Numbered from the stretch's first letter, positions 18,120-26,148 are shown. The stretch: 34,758 nt of DNA from a bacterium (GCA_028819345.1 JAPPLW010000032.1:1-34758), one strand, 5' to 3'. Translations and numbers: made by a program. The notes: generated by a model not told the origin, from the sequence alone.

Positions 18120-19355
18120 TCAGGTCAATCTTCCCTGGGTGTCCTTGTAGATCCGGCCGCCCTTGATGACCGCCACTATCCGGTCGGGGTCGGCCAAGGC
18201 TTCGATCTCATCCAGGGGGTTGCCATCCACCAGGATCAGGTCGGCTTCCTTGCCAACCTCGACGGTGCCGATCCGGTCCTCCATGTAGAACAGTTCGGCG
18301 TTGCCGGTGGTGGCGGTGGCGATCGCCTCGGCGGGGCTCATGAAATTGGCCTTGTGAGGCAATTCCCGGCCGCGGCGGTCCTGGAGCGGACCGACGATGT
18401 CCGAACCGGAGCCCACCTTGAGTCCGGTCTCTCCCATGATTTCGAGGCTCCGGTGTACGGCAGACTCGACCGCTTTGAGTTTGGTCAACTGGGCGGGCGT
18501 GAGTCTCGCTCCTTCCGGATCGCCCAGGAGATCGTACTTCACCGAAAGCGTGACAACCGCGAAGGCGTCGGCATCCAGGATTCTTTGAGCCGCCTCCTCA
18601 TCGAGGATGCTGGCGTGCTCGATCGAGCGAATACCGGCGGTGAGCGCCCGGCGGATGGCGTCGGAGGTGTGGCAGTGGGCGAGCACGTAGGTGTGCCAGT
18701 CGGCCGCCGCCTCCACCGCCGCCCGGAGTTCGGCGTAGCTGAACTGGAGGCTGTCGAAGGGATCGGTGGGGGAGAGAACCCCGCCCGAACTGAACACCTT
18801 GAGCTGGGTGGCGCCTTTTCTAAGTTGCTCCCTTGCCGCCCGCCGCACCTCGGCAACCCCGTCCACGATCTCGGGGGTGGCAGAGAGGCCGGGAATGCTC
18901 CCGCGGGGATGGGCGATGTGGTGGGCAGGACGCAGGTCCCCGTGCCCGCCGGTCTGTGACAGCACCGATCCCGAGGGGAGTATCCGGGGGCCGTCGATCA
19001 CTCCCTGCTCCGACAGCCGCGCCCAGTGAGGGTCTAGTCCCCCTGCGTCCCGGACGGTGGTGAAGCCCTCCTGGAGGGTGTTCTCGATGACGCCCCGGAC
19101 GGTGAACACGTAGTCGATCCAAGGCAGGTCTCCGATCCCGCCCGCCGGGTCCACCAGACCCATGTGGACGTGGGCGTCGGTCAAACCGGGCATGAGGGTC
19201 AGTCCGGCGCCGTCGATCACCTGGTCGGGCGAACTTCCCGCCCCAGGTCCGATGTCGCTGATCAGAGAGCCCGACACCGCCACGTCCACACCGGCTCGCG
19301 GTTCGGCGCCGGTGCAGTCCAGGAGTTCGGCGTTGCGGATTACGAGATTCGTCAC
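18120..19355 (-). CDS. Metal-dependent amidohydrolase (prolidase-like)
   Basis: This is a member of the amidohydrolase superfamily, in the group that includes Xaa-Pro dipeptidases and imidazolonepropionase-like enzymes. The metal site is complete: H62-x-H64 (DAHVHMG), K186 (the residue usually carboxylated, in QLKVFSSGG), H227, H247 (SIEHAS) and D319 (GSGSD). The 411-residue length and the C-terminal beta-domain sequence (EVGKEADLILVDGNPL) are typical. The start overlaps the stop of the upstream NicX/M29-like gene by 4 nt (ATGA), so the two are one operon. With a proline racemase-type enzyme and a P5C-dehydrogenase-type ALDH nearby, a role in proline-containing peptide or cyclic-amide breakdown is plausible but unproven. 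Confidence 0.85.
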   Translation of the reverse strand: MTNLVIRNAELLDCTGAEPRAGVDVAVSGSLISDIGPGAGSSPDQVIDGAGLTLMPGLTDAHVHMGLVDPAGGIGDLPWIDYVFTVRGVIENTLQEGFTTVRDAGGLDPHWARLSEQGVIDGPRILPSGSVLSQTGGHGDLRPAHHIAHPRGSIPGLSATPEIVDGVAEVRRAAREQLRKGATQLKVFSSGGVLSPTDPFDSLQFSYAELRAAVEAAADWHTYVLAHCHTSDAIRRALTAGIRSIEHASILDEEAAQRILDADAFAVVTLSVKYDLLGDPEGARLTPAQLTKLKAVESAVHRSLEIMGETGLKVGSGSDIVGPLQDRRGRELPHKANFMSPAEAIATATTGNAELFYMEDRIGTVEVGKEADLILVDGNPLDEIEALADPDRIVAVIKGGRIYKDTQGRLT

Positions 19356-20404
19356 GAGTGGTTGCCTTCCTGGTAGTCGAGTTGCAGTTCGGGTATGACG
19401 AAGTTCCCCCGGTCGATGATCTGGGTGTCGTCAACCCAGATGGAGTGGTTGCGGGTGGGGATGTCGAAATGGAACGGCACCCGGTTCTCCCCGTCCAGTC
19501 CCCGCATGTAGTTGGCGCCGAAGGCGATCAGCATGTTGCCATAGTAGCTCTCGACGTCCATCACGCCTCCTCCTTCCCAGAACCGCAGTCCCAGGGCGTT
19601 CCAGTCGGCCCGGTGCTCATAGCCCCAGCCGATGTGGGAGACGCCGTAGGACCGTGAGTCCCGGGGAAGCTCGAAGTAGTCCTTTGCCAGGCGGGCGTCG
19701 GCTCCGCCGTCGATCGAGACGATGCTCCCTTCCCGAAGCTCCAGGCGGATGGGTGACATCACGTACCTGCCCAGGTTGATCATGCAGTCGCCCTCGTCGA
19801 GCACCAGGGTGCCCTCTGCCGAGTGCTCGAGGGGCGCCAGCGCCACCTGTCCCGAGGGCCAGTGGTCCCAGCGCCCGGGCGTGTCGGAGTAGCCATACTG
19901 GACCCCCACCGGACGGCCCTCGTAGCTGAGGGTGAGGTCGGTGCCGGCCTCCGATTGGACCCGCAGGGTGGTCCCCGCCTCCATGAGCCTCTGGCTGATT
20001 TCCGCCCGGCGCCGGATCTCGGGGGTGGGGAACATGCGGAGCAGTATGTCCTCGGGCTCCTCGATCATCAGGGTGCGCGCCCCGGCGTCGAGCGCCGCGT
20101 TGTGAGCATCGCTGTATATCCAACCGGTGGTGAGCATCCCCACCACCAGGTCGGAGCCCTTCCATGCGTCGATGATCGCCTCGGACTTCATCCACTCCTC
20201 GTCGCCGGAAACCACGATCTGGAAGAACGTGGCGCCCAGTACGCGGGCCGCCGCGCCGAGCGCGGTGGTGTAGGCGTCGTTGCTCATGGTGTCGGTGAAG
20301 CCCAGCACCGTCTCGCCCGGCTTCACATCGCAGAGCAGCAGTTGATCCCGGAAGAGGGGAACCAACTCCGCTCCGGCCGCGGAAGTGTTTGGAACTCGAC
20401 GCAC
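19352..20404 (-). CDS. NicX / M29-like metalloenzyme
   Basis: The protein resembles 2,5-dihydroxypyridine dioxygenase (NicX) and its relatives, which share a fold with M29 aminopeptidases. Supporting segments are VVGMLTTGWIYSD, VSHIGWGYEHRADW and the C-terminal HFDIPTRNHSIWVDD, all with likely metal-binding His, Glu and Asp residues. I chose the GTG at 20404 because AAAGGAG lies 5 nt upstream; an ATG at 20455 extends the frame by 17 poorly fitting codons. The product has 350 residues. It is coupled to the amidohydrolase gene and divergent from the Gfo/Idh/MocA gene, with about 90 bp between starts for both promoters. Whether it opens an aromatic ring or acts as a peptidase cannot be told from sequence alone. 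Confidence 0.72.
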   Translation of the reverse strand: MRRVPNTSAAGAELVPLFRDQLLLCDVKPGETVLGFTDTMSNDAYTTALGAAARVLGATFFQIVVSGDEEWMKSEAIIDAWKGSDLVVGMLTTGWIYSDAHNAALDAGARTLMIEEPEDILLRMFPTPEIRRRAEISQRLMEAGTTLRVQSEAGTDLTLSYEGRPVGVQYGYSDTPGRWDHWPSGQVALAPLEHSAEGTLVLDEGDCMINLGRYVMSPIRLELREGSIVSIDGGADARLAKDYFELPRDSRSYGVSHIGWGYEHRADWNALGLRFWEGGGVMDVESYYGNMLIAFGANYMRGLDGENRVPFHFDIPTRNHSIWVDDTQIIDRGNFVIPELQLDYQEGNHS

Positions 20405-20494
20405 GTTGACTCCTTTGTCAGCTTGGTGCTTCGTTATGGTAAGGGCGATGAACATGGTTCCGCTGCGGGGCTCGGCAACTTTCCATTACCTGCC

Positions 20495-21541
20495 ATGAGC
20501 CTCCGGTTCGGCCTGGTGGGCACCGGGGGTGCGGGGCACCTCTTTGCGGGCGCGCTGGCAATGCGGCCCGGCGGCGCCCGGCTAGTCTCGGTGTGTTCCC
20601 GCAACCGCGAGAAGGCCACCGAGTTCGCCCGCGGGTACGGAGTCTCGGAGGTGTTCACTGACTGGCGAGAATTGCTGGATGCTCCCGGCATCGACGCAGT
20701 GTGCCTGGCCACCCCCACCGGGGACCACGCCCCGATGACCGTCGTCGCCGCGGCCCGGGGTCTTCATGTTCTCACCGAGAAACCGATCGCCACCAGCGTG
20801 GCCGACGCCGACCGGATGATCGCGGCCTGCGACGAGGCCGGTGTGACCCTGGGTGTGATCTTCATGTACCGCTTCATGGAGGGAGCGCTCCGGATGAGAG
20901 AGGCCGTGACCGGGGGACTGATCGGTCGGCCGCTGATGGCCGAATGTCGGGATCTGTGTTTTCGATCCCAGGCCTACTACGACTCGGCTGAGTGGAGGGG
21001 CGGGTGGGCCTCGGAGGGCGGAGGGTCGCTGGTCACCCAGACCAGCCACATCCTTGACCTGATGGTGTGGATGCTGGGTGACGTGGAGTCGGTGGCCGGG
21101 TTCTACACCACCACTCCTCTTCACCGCATAGAGGTGGAGGACCTCACCCTCGGGGTGGTTCGCTTCGGCAACGGCGTCCTGGCCACTGTGGCAAGTTCCA
21201 CGGCCACTGTCAATCCGGAGCCCCGGAGCCTCCTGATCCGCGGCACGGAGGGGACCGTGGGCATGGTGGACGATGACCTGGCTCGGTGGGACGTCCCCGG
21301 CGGGCCCACCCCCGAGATCCAGAGGTTGCTGGAGTCGGGATCAGTCGACCGGGGCGACACCCTCACCTCCAGCGGCTATGCGGACCCCACCCTGCATTTC
21401 CATCAGATGGAGGACTTCGTTGCGGCGGTTGCCGAGGGCCGCCCACCCCTGGTCGACGGTTGGGAGGGGCGCCGGACCATGGCTGTGATGGAGGCCCTGT
21501 ATGAGTCTTCCCGCCGTGGCGAGGTGATCAAGCCGAGCTGA
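20495..21541 (+). CDS. Gfo/Idh/MocA-family oxidoreductase
   Basis: This is an NAD(P)-dependent dehydrogenase of the glucose-fructose oxidoreductase / inositol dehydrogenase family. The N-terminal Rossmann motif is FGLVGTGGAGHLFAGAL and the conserved EKP box is HVLTEKPIATS. The C-terminal alpha/beta domain contains GGGSLVTQTSHILDLMVWML, where the active-site His is expected. The start at ATG 20495 gives 348 residues, the usual family length, although no clear ribosome-binding site precedes it. The substrate, probably a sugar, cyclitol or similar alcohol, cannot be deduced. It diverges from the NicX/amidohydrolase operon and precedes the Cache gene by 58 bp on the same strand. Confidence 0.9.
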   Translation: MSLRFGLVGTGGAGHLFAGALAMRPGGARLVSVCSRNREKATEFARGYGVSEVFTDWRELLDAPGIDAVCLATPTGDHAPMTVVAAARGLHVLTEKPIATSVADADRMIAACDEAGVTLGVIFMYRFMEGALRMREAVTGGLIGRPLMAECRDLCFRSQAYYDSAEWRGGWASEGGGSLVTQTSHILDLMVWMLGDVESVAGFYTTTPLHRIEVEDLTLGVVRFGNGVLATVASSTATVNPEPRSLLIRGTEGTVGMVDDDLARWDVPGGPTPEIQRLLESGSVDRGDTLTSSGYADPTLHFHQMEDFVAAVAEGRPPLVDGWEGRRTMAVMEALYESSRRGEVIKPS

Positions 21542-21599
21542 AAGCCCGTCGGCGGTTAACCTGTTTTATTGAAAGTCTTCGGAACGGGGTGAAGGTCCA

Positions 21600-22094
21600 A
21601 TGTCTACACGGAGGAACAGCAGTTCGTCCTCGCAGATGCTGATCCTGGTGGCGGTGATGCTGGCGGTCCTGATCGGGTACCGGGCGCTCACCGGCAACGA
21701 CGCTCCCACCAAAGACGACCCGGCCGCATACACCCAGCATGTGGTCTCCGAAGCCATCGAACGCTACCAGGAGGACGGCCGGGAACTCACCATTGCCTAC
21801 CACAACACTCCCATGAACGTCGACGGGCCGTGGTACGTGTTCATCATTGACGAGAACGGCTACACCATCGGGCATCACAATCCGGATTTCAGATACCGCG
21901 ACCCGGCCCTTCGGGTGGACTCCACCGGCTATTTCTACGGCGACGACCTGCGGGCGGCCACCGGGGACGGCCACTGGGTGTCCTACGTCTTCGTGAACCC
22001 CGAGACCGGGGAGGAGCAGCGGAAGCACGCCTGGGTGGTCCTCCATGACGGACTGATCTTCGGCTCCGGCTGGTACGAACCGGTCGAGCCCTAG
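21600..22094 (+). CDS. Membrane-anchored single Cache-domain protein
   Basis: One hydrophobic helix (MLILVAVMLAVLIGY) near residues 13-27 serves as an uncleaved anchor or signal peptide. The remaining 135 residues resemble a single Cache sensor domain, with the typical EAIERYQEDG, GPWYVFIIDENGYTIGHHNP and GYFYGDDL segments. Cache domains bind small ligands outside the cell. Here the domain stands alone, without histidine kinase, cyclase or chemotaxis output. It may work as a ligand-binding partner protein. GAAGG lies 5 nt before the ATG. The stop overlaps by 4 bp the stop of the convergent racemase gene. Confidence 0.8.
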   Translation: MSTRRNSSSSSQMLILVAVMLAVLIGYRALTGNDAPTKDDPAAYTQHVVSEAIERYQEDGRELTIAYHNTPMNVDGPWYVFIIDENGYTIGHHNPDFRYRDPALRVDSTGYFYGDDLRAATGDGHWVSYVFVNPETGEEQRKHAWVVLHDGLIFGSGWYEPVEP

Positions 22095-23113
22095 GTTCCT
22101 CCCGCCGCCGGGATGAAGATCCCTTCTCCCAGGGGGTCGTGCTGGTCGAGGACCAGTTGGCTGAAGGCGGTGAGATAGGCCGAGCCGGTGATGGTGGGGA
22201 GGATCGCCTTCTTCCCAAACGCCTCCGTCTCCGCCTCGATGGTCCCGGTGAACATGGTGTTGAGCACGCTTTCGTGGACGAAGGTGTCGCCCACCCCCTG
22301 TTCTCCCCGGGCGTGCGCCCGCGCCATGCGAGCACAGCTTCCGGTCCCGCAGGGAGAGCGGTCGAATCCCAGGCCGGTGGAGGTGGCCATGTTCTGCCCG
22401 TCTGCGCCGGGGCTGGCCGAAGGCCCGAAGAAGAGAAGTTGGTCCACCTGGCCCGGCGTCCCGGGGGGCCATCCGGCGTTCGCCGACAGCATCCTGTTCA
22501 CCTCGAGGCGGATGCGATGGCTGAGCGCCACCAGGCCGGGAATACGATCCACCGCAATCTCCATGCCTGCCTGCTCGACTTCTACCAAGGCATACCAGAT
22601 GCCTCCGAAGGCCAGGTCCACGTCAAATGTCTGACCATCAACTCTCACCTCCAGTCCGGACACCGCCACCCAGGAGGGCACTCCCCGGAAAGTCACCGCC
22701 CGGACCTTGGTGCCCTCCACGTGGGCATCGGCCACCACGAGGCCGCTCAAGGTCTCCACGGCCACCTTGGTGACCGGCTCGGTCGGCTGGACCCTGCCGG
22801 TTTCCACCAGAGTGGTCACCGTGCCGATCAGGGCATGCCCGCACATGGTCAGGGAACCGAGCGACGAGAGAATCAGGATCGAGAGGTCGGCGTCGGAGCG
22901 ATAGGGGGGCAGAGGCAGGACGGCATGTGTGGGTGCGTGTCCCCGCGGTTCGCCGACCAGCATCCGGGCCACATCCCAATGGTTGGAGACGAGGTCCGCC
23001 TCCACCTCCTCGAGCGAGTTGCCCTCCAGTTCGGGAAAGCCCCCTGTCACCACCCGGGTCGGCTCCCCGGCCGTGTGGGAGTCGATCACGTGCAGGCGCC
23101 GGCGGAAGCTCAT
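22091..23113 (-). CDS. Proline racemase / hydroxyproline epimerase family enzyme
   Basis: The enzyme belongs to the cofactor-free proline racemase family. Both catalytic cysteines are present: C91 in TMCGHALIGT and C255 in DRSPCGTGSCARMA. Having two Cys fits racemases and 4-hydroxyproline 2-epimerases. Family members with Thr in place of the second Cys are trans-3-hydroxyproline dehydratases, so dehydratase activity is less likely. The 340-residue length is normal. The start ATG at 23113 has GGAGAA upstream. It is divergent from the ALDH gene, with 87 bp between starts, suggesting joint regulation. Conversion of hydroxyproline or D-/L-proline feeding the dehydrogenase next door is the natural inference. 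Confidence 0.88.
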   Translation of the reverse strand: MSFRRRLHVIDSHTAGEPTRVVTGGFPELEGNSLEEVEADLVSNHWDVARMLVGEPRGHAPTHAVLPLPPYRSDADLSILILSSLGSLTMCGHALIGTVTTLVETGRVQPTEPVTKVAVETLSGLVVADAHVEGTKVRAVTFRGVPSWVAVSGLEVRVDGQTFDVDLAFGGIWYALVEVEQAGMEIAVDRIPGLVALSHRIRLEVNRMLSANAGWPPGTPGQVDQLLFFGPSASPGADGQNMATSTGLGFDRSPCGTGSCARMARAHARGEQGVGDTFVHESVLNTMFTGTIEAETEAFGKKAILPTITGSAYLTAFSQLVLDQHDPLGEGIFIPAAGGT

Positions 23114-23155
23114 GGGCGGGTTCTCCGATCGAGGGGGTTAGAAGGCATGCTAAAA

Positions 23156-23190
23156 TTTACCCCGTCTTCCAACCAAAGCTTCGGGGTAAA
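23156..23190. promoter_or_regulatory. Inverted repeat in the racemase-ALDH divergent promoter
   Basis: TTTACCCCG at 23156-23164 pairs perfectly with CGGGGTAAA at 23182-23190 (9 bp each, 17-bp spacer). The left arm abuts a TAAAAT sequence (23151-23156) that could be a -10 box for the ALDH gene. The right arm runs into its AAAGGA ribosome-binding site (23188-23193). It could be an operator for a substrate-responsive repressor or an RNA hairpin near the start codon. An operator is more likely, because the left arm lies around the expected transcription start. Confidence 0.5.
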
Positions 23191-23200
23191 GGAACAAACC

Positions 23201-24757
23201 ATGGGAAAGATCACTTATACCACCATGTCGGCCGACGATCCGGCCCTTCACCAGGCCTATGAAGAGGGACTGGCGGCGGCCACCGCCCAGATCGGCCGGA
23301 CTCACCCGCTTCTGATCGACGGTGAGAAACGGTTCACCGAAGAGACCTATGTGGAACGTTCTCCCATCGACTCCGAACTTGTGGTCGGTGTATATTCGCA
23401 GGCTTCCGACGACGATGTCGATGATGCCATAGCCACCGCTCGCGCCTTCCAGGCAGAGTGGGAGGCCACTCCCTGGCAGGAGAGGGTGGCGATCGTCCGC
23501 CGGGCGGCGGAGATCATGGAGGAGGAGACCCCGCTCTTGGCCGGGTTCCTGAGTCTGGAGATCGGCAAGAACCGGCTCGAGGCCCTGGGGGACGTCTCCG
23601 AGGGAGCGGCCTTCGCCCATTATTACTGTGACTGGCTGGAGGAAGCGGGAGGATTGGAGAGGGCGATGGGAGCGTACGGGGTGGGGGACACCAACCGTTC
23701 CGTACTGCGGCCCTGGGGCGTGTGGGCGATCATCTCCCCCTTCAACTTCCCCATGGCCCTCGTGGCCAGCCCCACGTCAGCCGCCCTTCTGACCGGGAAC
23801 ACCGTGGTGCTGAAGCCGTCCAACACGGGTGCCCTGGGCTCCATGCTCCTGGCCGACATCTTCTTCCGCGCCGGGCTGCCCTCGGGCGCCCTGCAGGTGA
23901 TCACCGGCGGCGATGAGGCGGGCGACCGCCTTGCCCACAGCGACGATGTGGACGGCGTCACCTTTACCGGTTCCTATGACGTGGGAATGTATCTGTACCG
24001 GACCGTGGCGGCCAGCCGCCCCAAGCCGGTGGTGTGCGAGATGGGCGGGAAGAACCCGGCGGTGGTGACTGCCTCGGCCGACCTCGACCTGGCCGCCGAA
24101 GGAGTGATGAGAGCGGCCTTCGGGCTCTCGGGACAGAAGTGTTCCGCCAACTCCAGGGTGTATGTTGAGCGCCCGGCATTCGAGGAGTTCGTCGACCTTT
24201 TAACCCAGAAGACCGCCGAGATCGAAGTGGGCGACCCTCGCCAGCGCGACATCTTCCTGGGACCGGTCATCGATCAGGAGGCGGTGGAGCGGTTCCGCTC
24301 GGCCGTGGCCGAGGTGAAGGAGGCCGGAGGGGAGGTTCTGGCCGGCGGCGAGGTGGTAACAGACGGCGATCTGGCCAGAGGGAACTTCCTCCAGCCCACC
24401 GTGGTGACGGCTCCTCAGGAGTCCTGGGTATGGGAGAAGGAGTTGTTCGTGCCGTTCGTGGCCGTCACCGCGGTTGACTCCCTGGACGAGGGAATCGACA
24501 AGTCCAACGACACGATCTTCGGGCTCACCGCCGGGGTCTTCGCCGGCACCGACAAGGAGGTGGACCGGTTCTTCCAGAGGATCGAGGCCGGAGTGGTGTA
24601 CGCAAACCGCCGAGCCGGGTCCACCACCGGCGCCTGGCCCGACATCCAGCCCTTCGGCGGTTGGAAGGGATCCGGCACCTCAGGCGCGGGAAGCGGCGGT
24701 CCCTGGTACATGCGATCGTATGTTCGGGAGCAGGCTCGCACCCTGATCCGGGAGTAA
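23201..24757 (+). CDS. Aldehyde dehydrogenase, P5C-dehydrogenase type
   Basis: This NAD(P)-dependent aldehyde dehydrogenase oxidises an aldehyde to an acid. N182 in SPFNFP, E280 in VCEMGGKNP and the nucleophile C314 in SGQKCSANSRVYV are all present. The 518-residue length and the C-terminal RAGSTTGAWPDIQPFGGW segment fit the group that includes 1-pyrroline-5-carboxylate dehydrogenase, which makes glutamate from proline-derived P5C. I chose the ATG at 23201 because the family N-terminus begins there and AAAGGA lies 7 nt upstream, although the frame stays open far upstream. The gene is divergent from a proline racemase-type gene, consistent with (hydroxy)proline catabolism. No proline dehydrogenase gene is in the window, so the exact substrate stays open. 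Confidence 0.88.
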   Translation: MGKITYTTMSADDPALHQAYEEGLAAATAQIGRTHPLLIDGEKRFTEETYVERSPIDSELVVGVYSQASDDDVDDAIATARAFQAEWEATPWQERVAIVRRAAEIMEEETPLLAGFLSLEIGKNRLEALGDVSEGAAFAHYYCDWLEEAGGLERAMGAYGVGDTNRSVLRPWGVWAIISPFNFPMALVASPTSAALLTGNTVVLKPSNTGALGSMLLADIFFRAGLPSGALQVITGGDEAGDRLAHSDDVDGVTFTGSYDVGMYLYRTVAASRPKPVVCEMGGKNPAVVTASADLDLAAEGVMRAAFGLSGQKCSANSRVYVERPAFEEFVDLLTQKTAEIEVGDPRQRDIFLGPVIDQEAVERFRSAVAEVKEAGGEVLAGGEVVTDGDLARGNFLQPTVVTAPQESWVWEKELFVPFVAVTAVDSLDEGIDKSNDTIFGLTAGVFAGTDKEVDRFFQRIEAGVVYANRRAGSTTGAWPDIQPFGGWKGSGTSGAGSGGPWYMRSYVREQARTLIRE

Positions 24758-24909
24758 ACCCCATGCCGGCCGGGGGGAGGTCGGACAGGATGCGAAAGCG
24801 GCGTACGTCTGCAGGGTTAGCCGACCTTCTTCGCCTGGATCGATGTCGCCGGGATGAACAAGGGTCAGAGTGGCAGGGAAGCCTCGCAGGTATACTTCCG
24901 AGACCTCAA

Positions 24910-24993
24910 GTCGGAGTGGCGGAAATGGCAGACGCGCTAGGTTGAGGGCCTAGTCCTCTACGGAGGGTGAGGGTTCAAGTCCCTCCTCCGACA
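24910..24993 (+). tRNA. tRNA-Leu (anticodon GAG)
   Basis: The 84-nt gene has an acceptor stem GTCGGAG / CTCCGAC, anticodon stem CTAGG / CCTAG around loop TTGAGGG (anticodon GAG, reading CUC/CUU), a class II variable arm, and T-stem GAGGG / CCCTC around TTCAAGT. The discriminator is A and CCA is not encoded. A TATACT box at 24891-24896 is a good -10 candidate. Downstream the DNA changes character to low-density accessory genes, so this tRNA may also mark an island boundary, but no integrase gene or repeated 3' end is seen on this side. Confidence 0.95.
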
Positions 24994-25066
24994 CTAGGGA
25001 TACCACTATTCTCCCAGGTCATAACCCTTACTCTCCTACCAGTTACTACTTAAAATACTACTGGCT

Positions 25067-25097
25067 GCTTCCCGCCTTCCGAAGTCAGGCGGGAAGC
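25067..25097. terminator. Perfect 10-bp hairpin between tRNA-Leu and the next gene
   Basis: GCTTCCCGCC (25067-25076) and GGCGGGAAGC (25088-25097) form a perfect stem around an 11-nt loop. In the leftward direction the stem is followed after about 10 nt by TATTTTAAG, so it could terminate transcripts of the leftward toxin-like frame. In the rightward direction it could end the tRNA transcript, although no T-run follows. Confidence 0.5.
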
Positions 25098-25209
25098 TTG
25101 ATCGTCGATGTGCCGGTTTCGCGGTGCCCAGCGACTCTAGCGGGGTCAGCCTACTGAGGTCATAGTTACCTTCAGCATTGCGGTGCAGATGGTCAGTCTC
25201 TTGTCTTCA

Positions 25210-25473
25210 TCACCAGGGGTTGCGCCAAAGCATCCTCTCATACTTGCGTTCCATCCGGTAGACATGAAACACGACCCCGTCGTCCATTCTTTGTAAGACG
25301 ACGATGGGGTTGTCATTCATGTCGAAACCAATCAGCGTCCGAACGCCGTCTCTTGGGGTGTGATCCCGGCCTCCCAGAGGATGGAGAAGTGCTCTTGTGA
25401 TGTCTTCCTCTGTGTAGCCGTGATCAAAGGCTGATGGGAGCGCCCCTAACCCGATGCCGAGACTCCGCTTCTT
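25210..25473 (-). pseudogene. Toxin-like small protein frame lacking a start codon
   Basis: An open frame of 87 codons reads SAFDHGYTEEDITRALLHP near its start, LIGFDMNDNPIVV in the middle and VFHVYRMERKYERML near its end. This resembles the small toxin-like proteins of the FxHGxTxEDIxxAL type that are common in actinobacterial toxin-antitoxin loci. No ATG, GTG or TTG occurs in frame before the conserved part; the frame opens after a TGA at 25476-25474. An ATG at 25477, out of frame by one base, begins a short reading (MKEAESRHRVRGA) that would join the conserved part after a single-base change. The frame overlaps the end of the upstream gene by 28 bp. It is most likely a frameshifted toxin gene or a sequencing indel. 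Confidence 0.5.
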
Positions 25474-25823
25474 TCATCCCAGTATGTGTCAAGAGTTTCC
25501 CGCACCTCTGAAGAAAGCAACGAAGCTAAGTGAACCCTTAGCTGGGCATCCATCCGCTCAAGCATCGACGCCGCTTCATCCGCGGGTAAGTCACTTAAAA
25601 ACCTCAGTTGCTTAGCAGTGGGCCACTGAGCGAACCATGAAGCCACTTTTGCCTGCATACTCTCCAATTCCTCTCGTGGAATCGGGATCCCGTCCAGCGT
25701 CTCCTCTGCGGAAGCGTGAGCTAGCCTCAGGTCACGTAAATGTTGTCTCGACTCGGCACTGTCGTAGCAAGAATGCCTTTTCATGGACCGAAGTGTAGTG
25801 AGGTGCGATGATTGCCTTGGCAT
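25446..25823 (-). CDS. Hypothetical protein, possible antitoxin partner
   Basis: The predicted product has 125 residues from ATG 25823, or 112 from ATG 25784. It is largely helical (RQHLRDLRLAHASAEETL, then PTAKQLRFLSDLPADEAASMLERMDAQLRVHLASLL). I recognise no ribbon-helix-helix or other DNA-binding motif. The helical Leu-rich second half somewhat recalls the alpha-solenoid-like Mg-transporter N-domain repeats, but too weakly to assign. Its 3' end overlaps the toxin-like frame, as in many two-gene toxin-antitoxin operons, so an antitoxin role is inferred from position only. A terminator-like hairpin sits 8 bp upstream of the first ATG. Confidence 0.5.
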   Translation of the reverse strand: MPRQSSHLTTLRSMKRHSCYDSAESRQHLRDLRLAHASAEETLDGIPIPREELESMQAKVASWFAQWPTAKQLRFLSDLPADEAASMLERMDAQLRVHLASLLSSEVRETLDTYWDERSGVSASG

Positions 25824-26148
25824 GGTGTGCGAAGACCTGGACGGGAGGTCTTCCTTTGTTGATCTTTTTTCTCTCTCGCCGTACGCCCTTTTAGATCTAG
25901 GAGGCCGCTACGACAAGGCGGCTGCCTCTGGGATGCCAGGGCCGGAGAGCATCACACGTCCACCAAGTCCGTTCGCAGCTTCTCTCTGCCCAGTATTTCG
26001 ACCTCACACCTCAACTAGTGGATGACCGGCTGCTCGGTGTTACATTCCGAAGAGTGGACTTGCCGCAGGCTGTCCCTGAGAGCGACCTGTTCACCCAGGG
26101 ATGAGGCAGCGCCACCCGGTACCGAGTTGAGTGGGAAATGGGAGGGGA
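25824..26148. other. Intergenic stretch, no gene seen
   Basis: It lies between the SIR2-family stop and the start of the small hypothetical gene. Apart from the terminator-like hairpin at 25831-25853 and a pyrimidine-rich run after it, I see no structure. The promoter for the leftward small gene should be in its left part. Confidence 0.35.
25831..25853 (+). terminator. Rho-independent-type hairpin on the plus strand
   Basis: GAAGACCT (25831-25838) and AGGTCTTC (25846-25853) form a perfect 8-bp stem with a 7-nt loop. CTTTGTTGATCTTTTTT follows directly, giving a textbook terminator shape in the rightward direction. No rightward gene ends here; the adjacent gene runs leftward. It may end an antisense transcript over the small gene, or act as a leader hairpin in the leftward transcript, where its mirror lies 7 nt before an ATG. 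Confidence 0.5.

Noticed and set aside
17991-18959. 322-codon plus-strand frame opposite the amidohydrolase gene
   Set aside because: The amidohydrolase on the other strand has all its metal ligands; this frame has none of any family.
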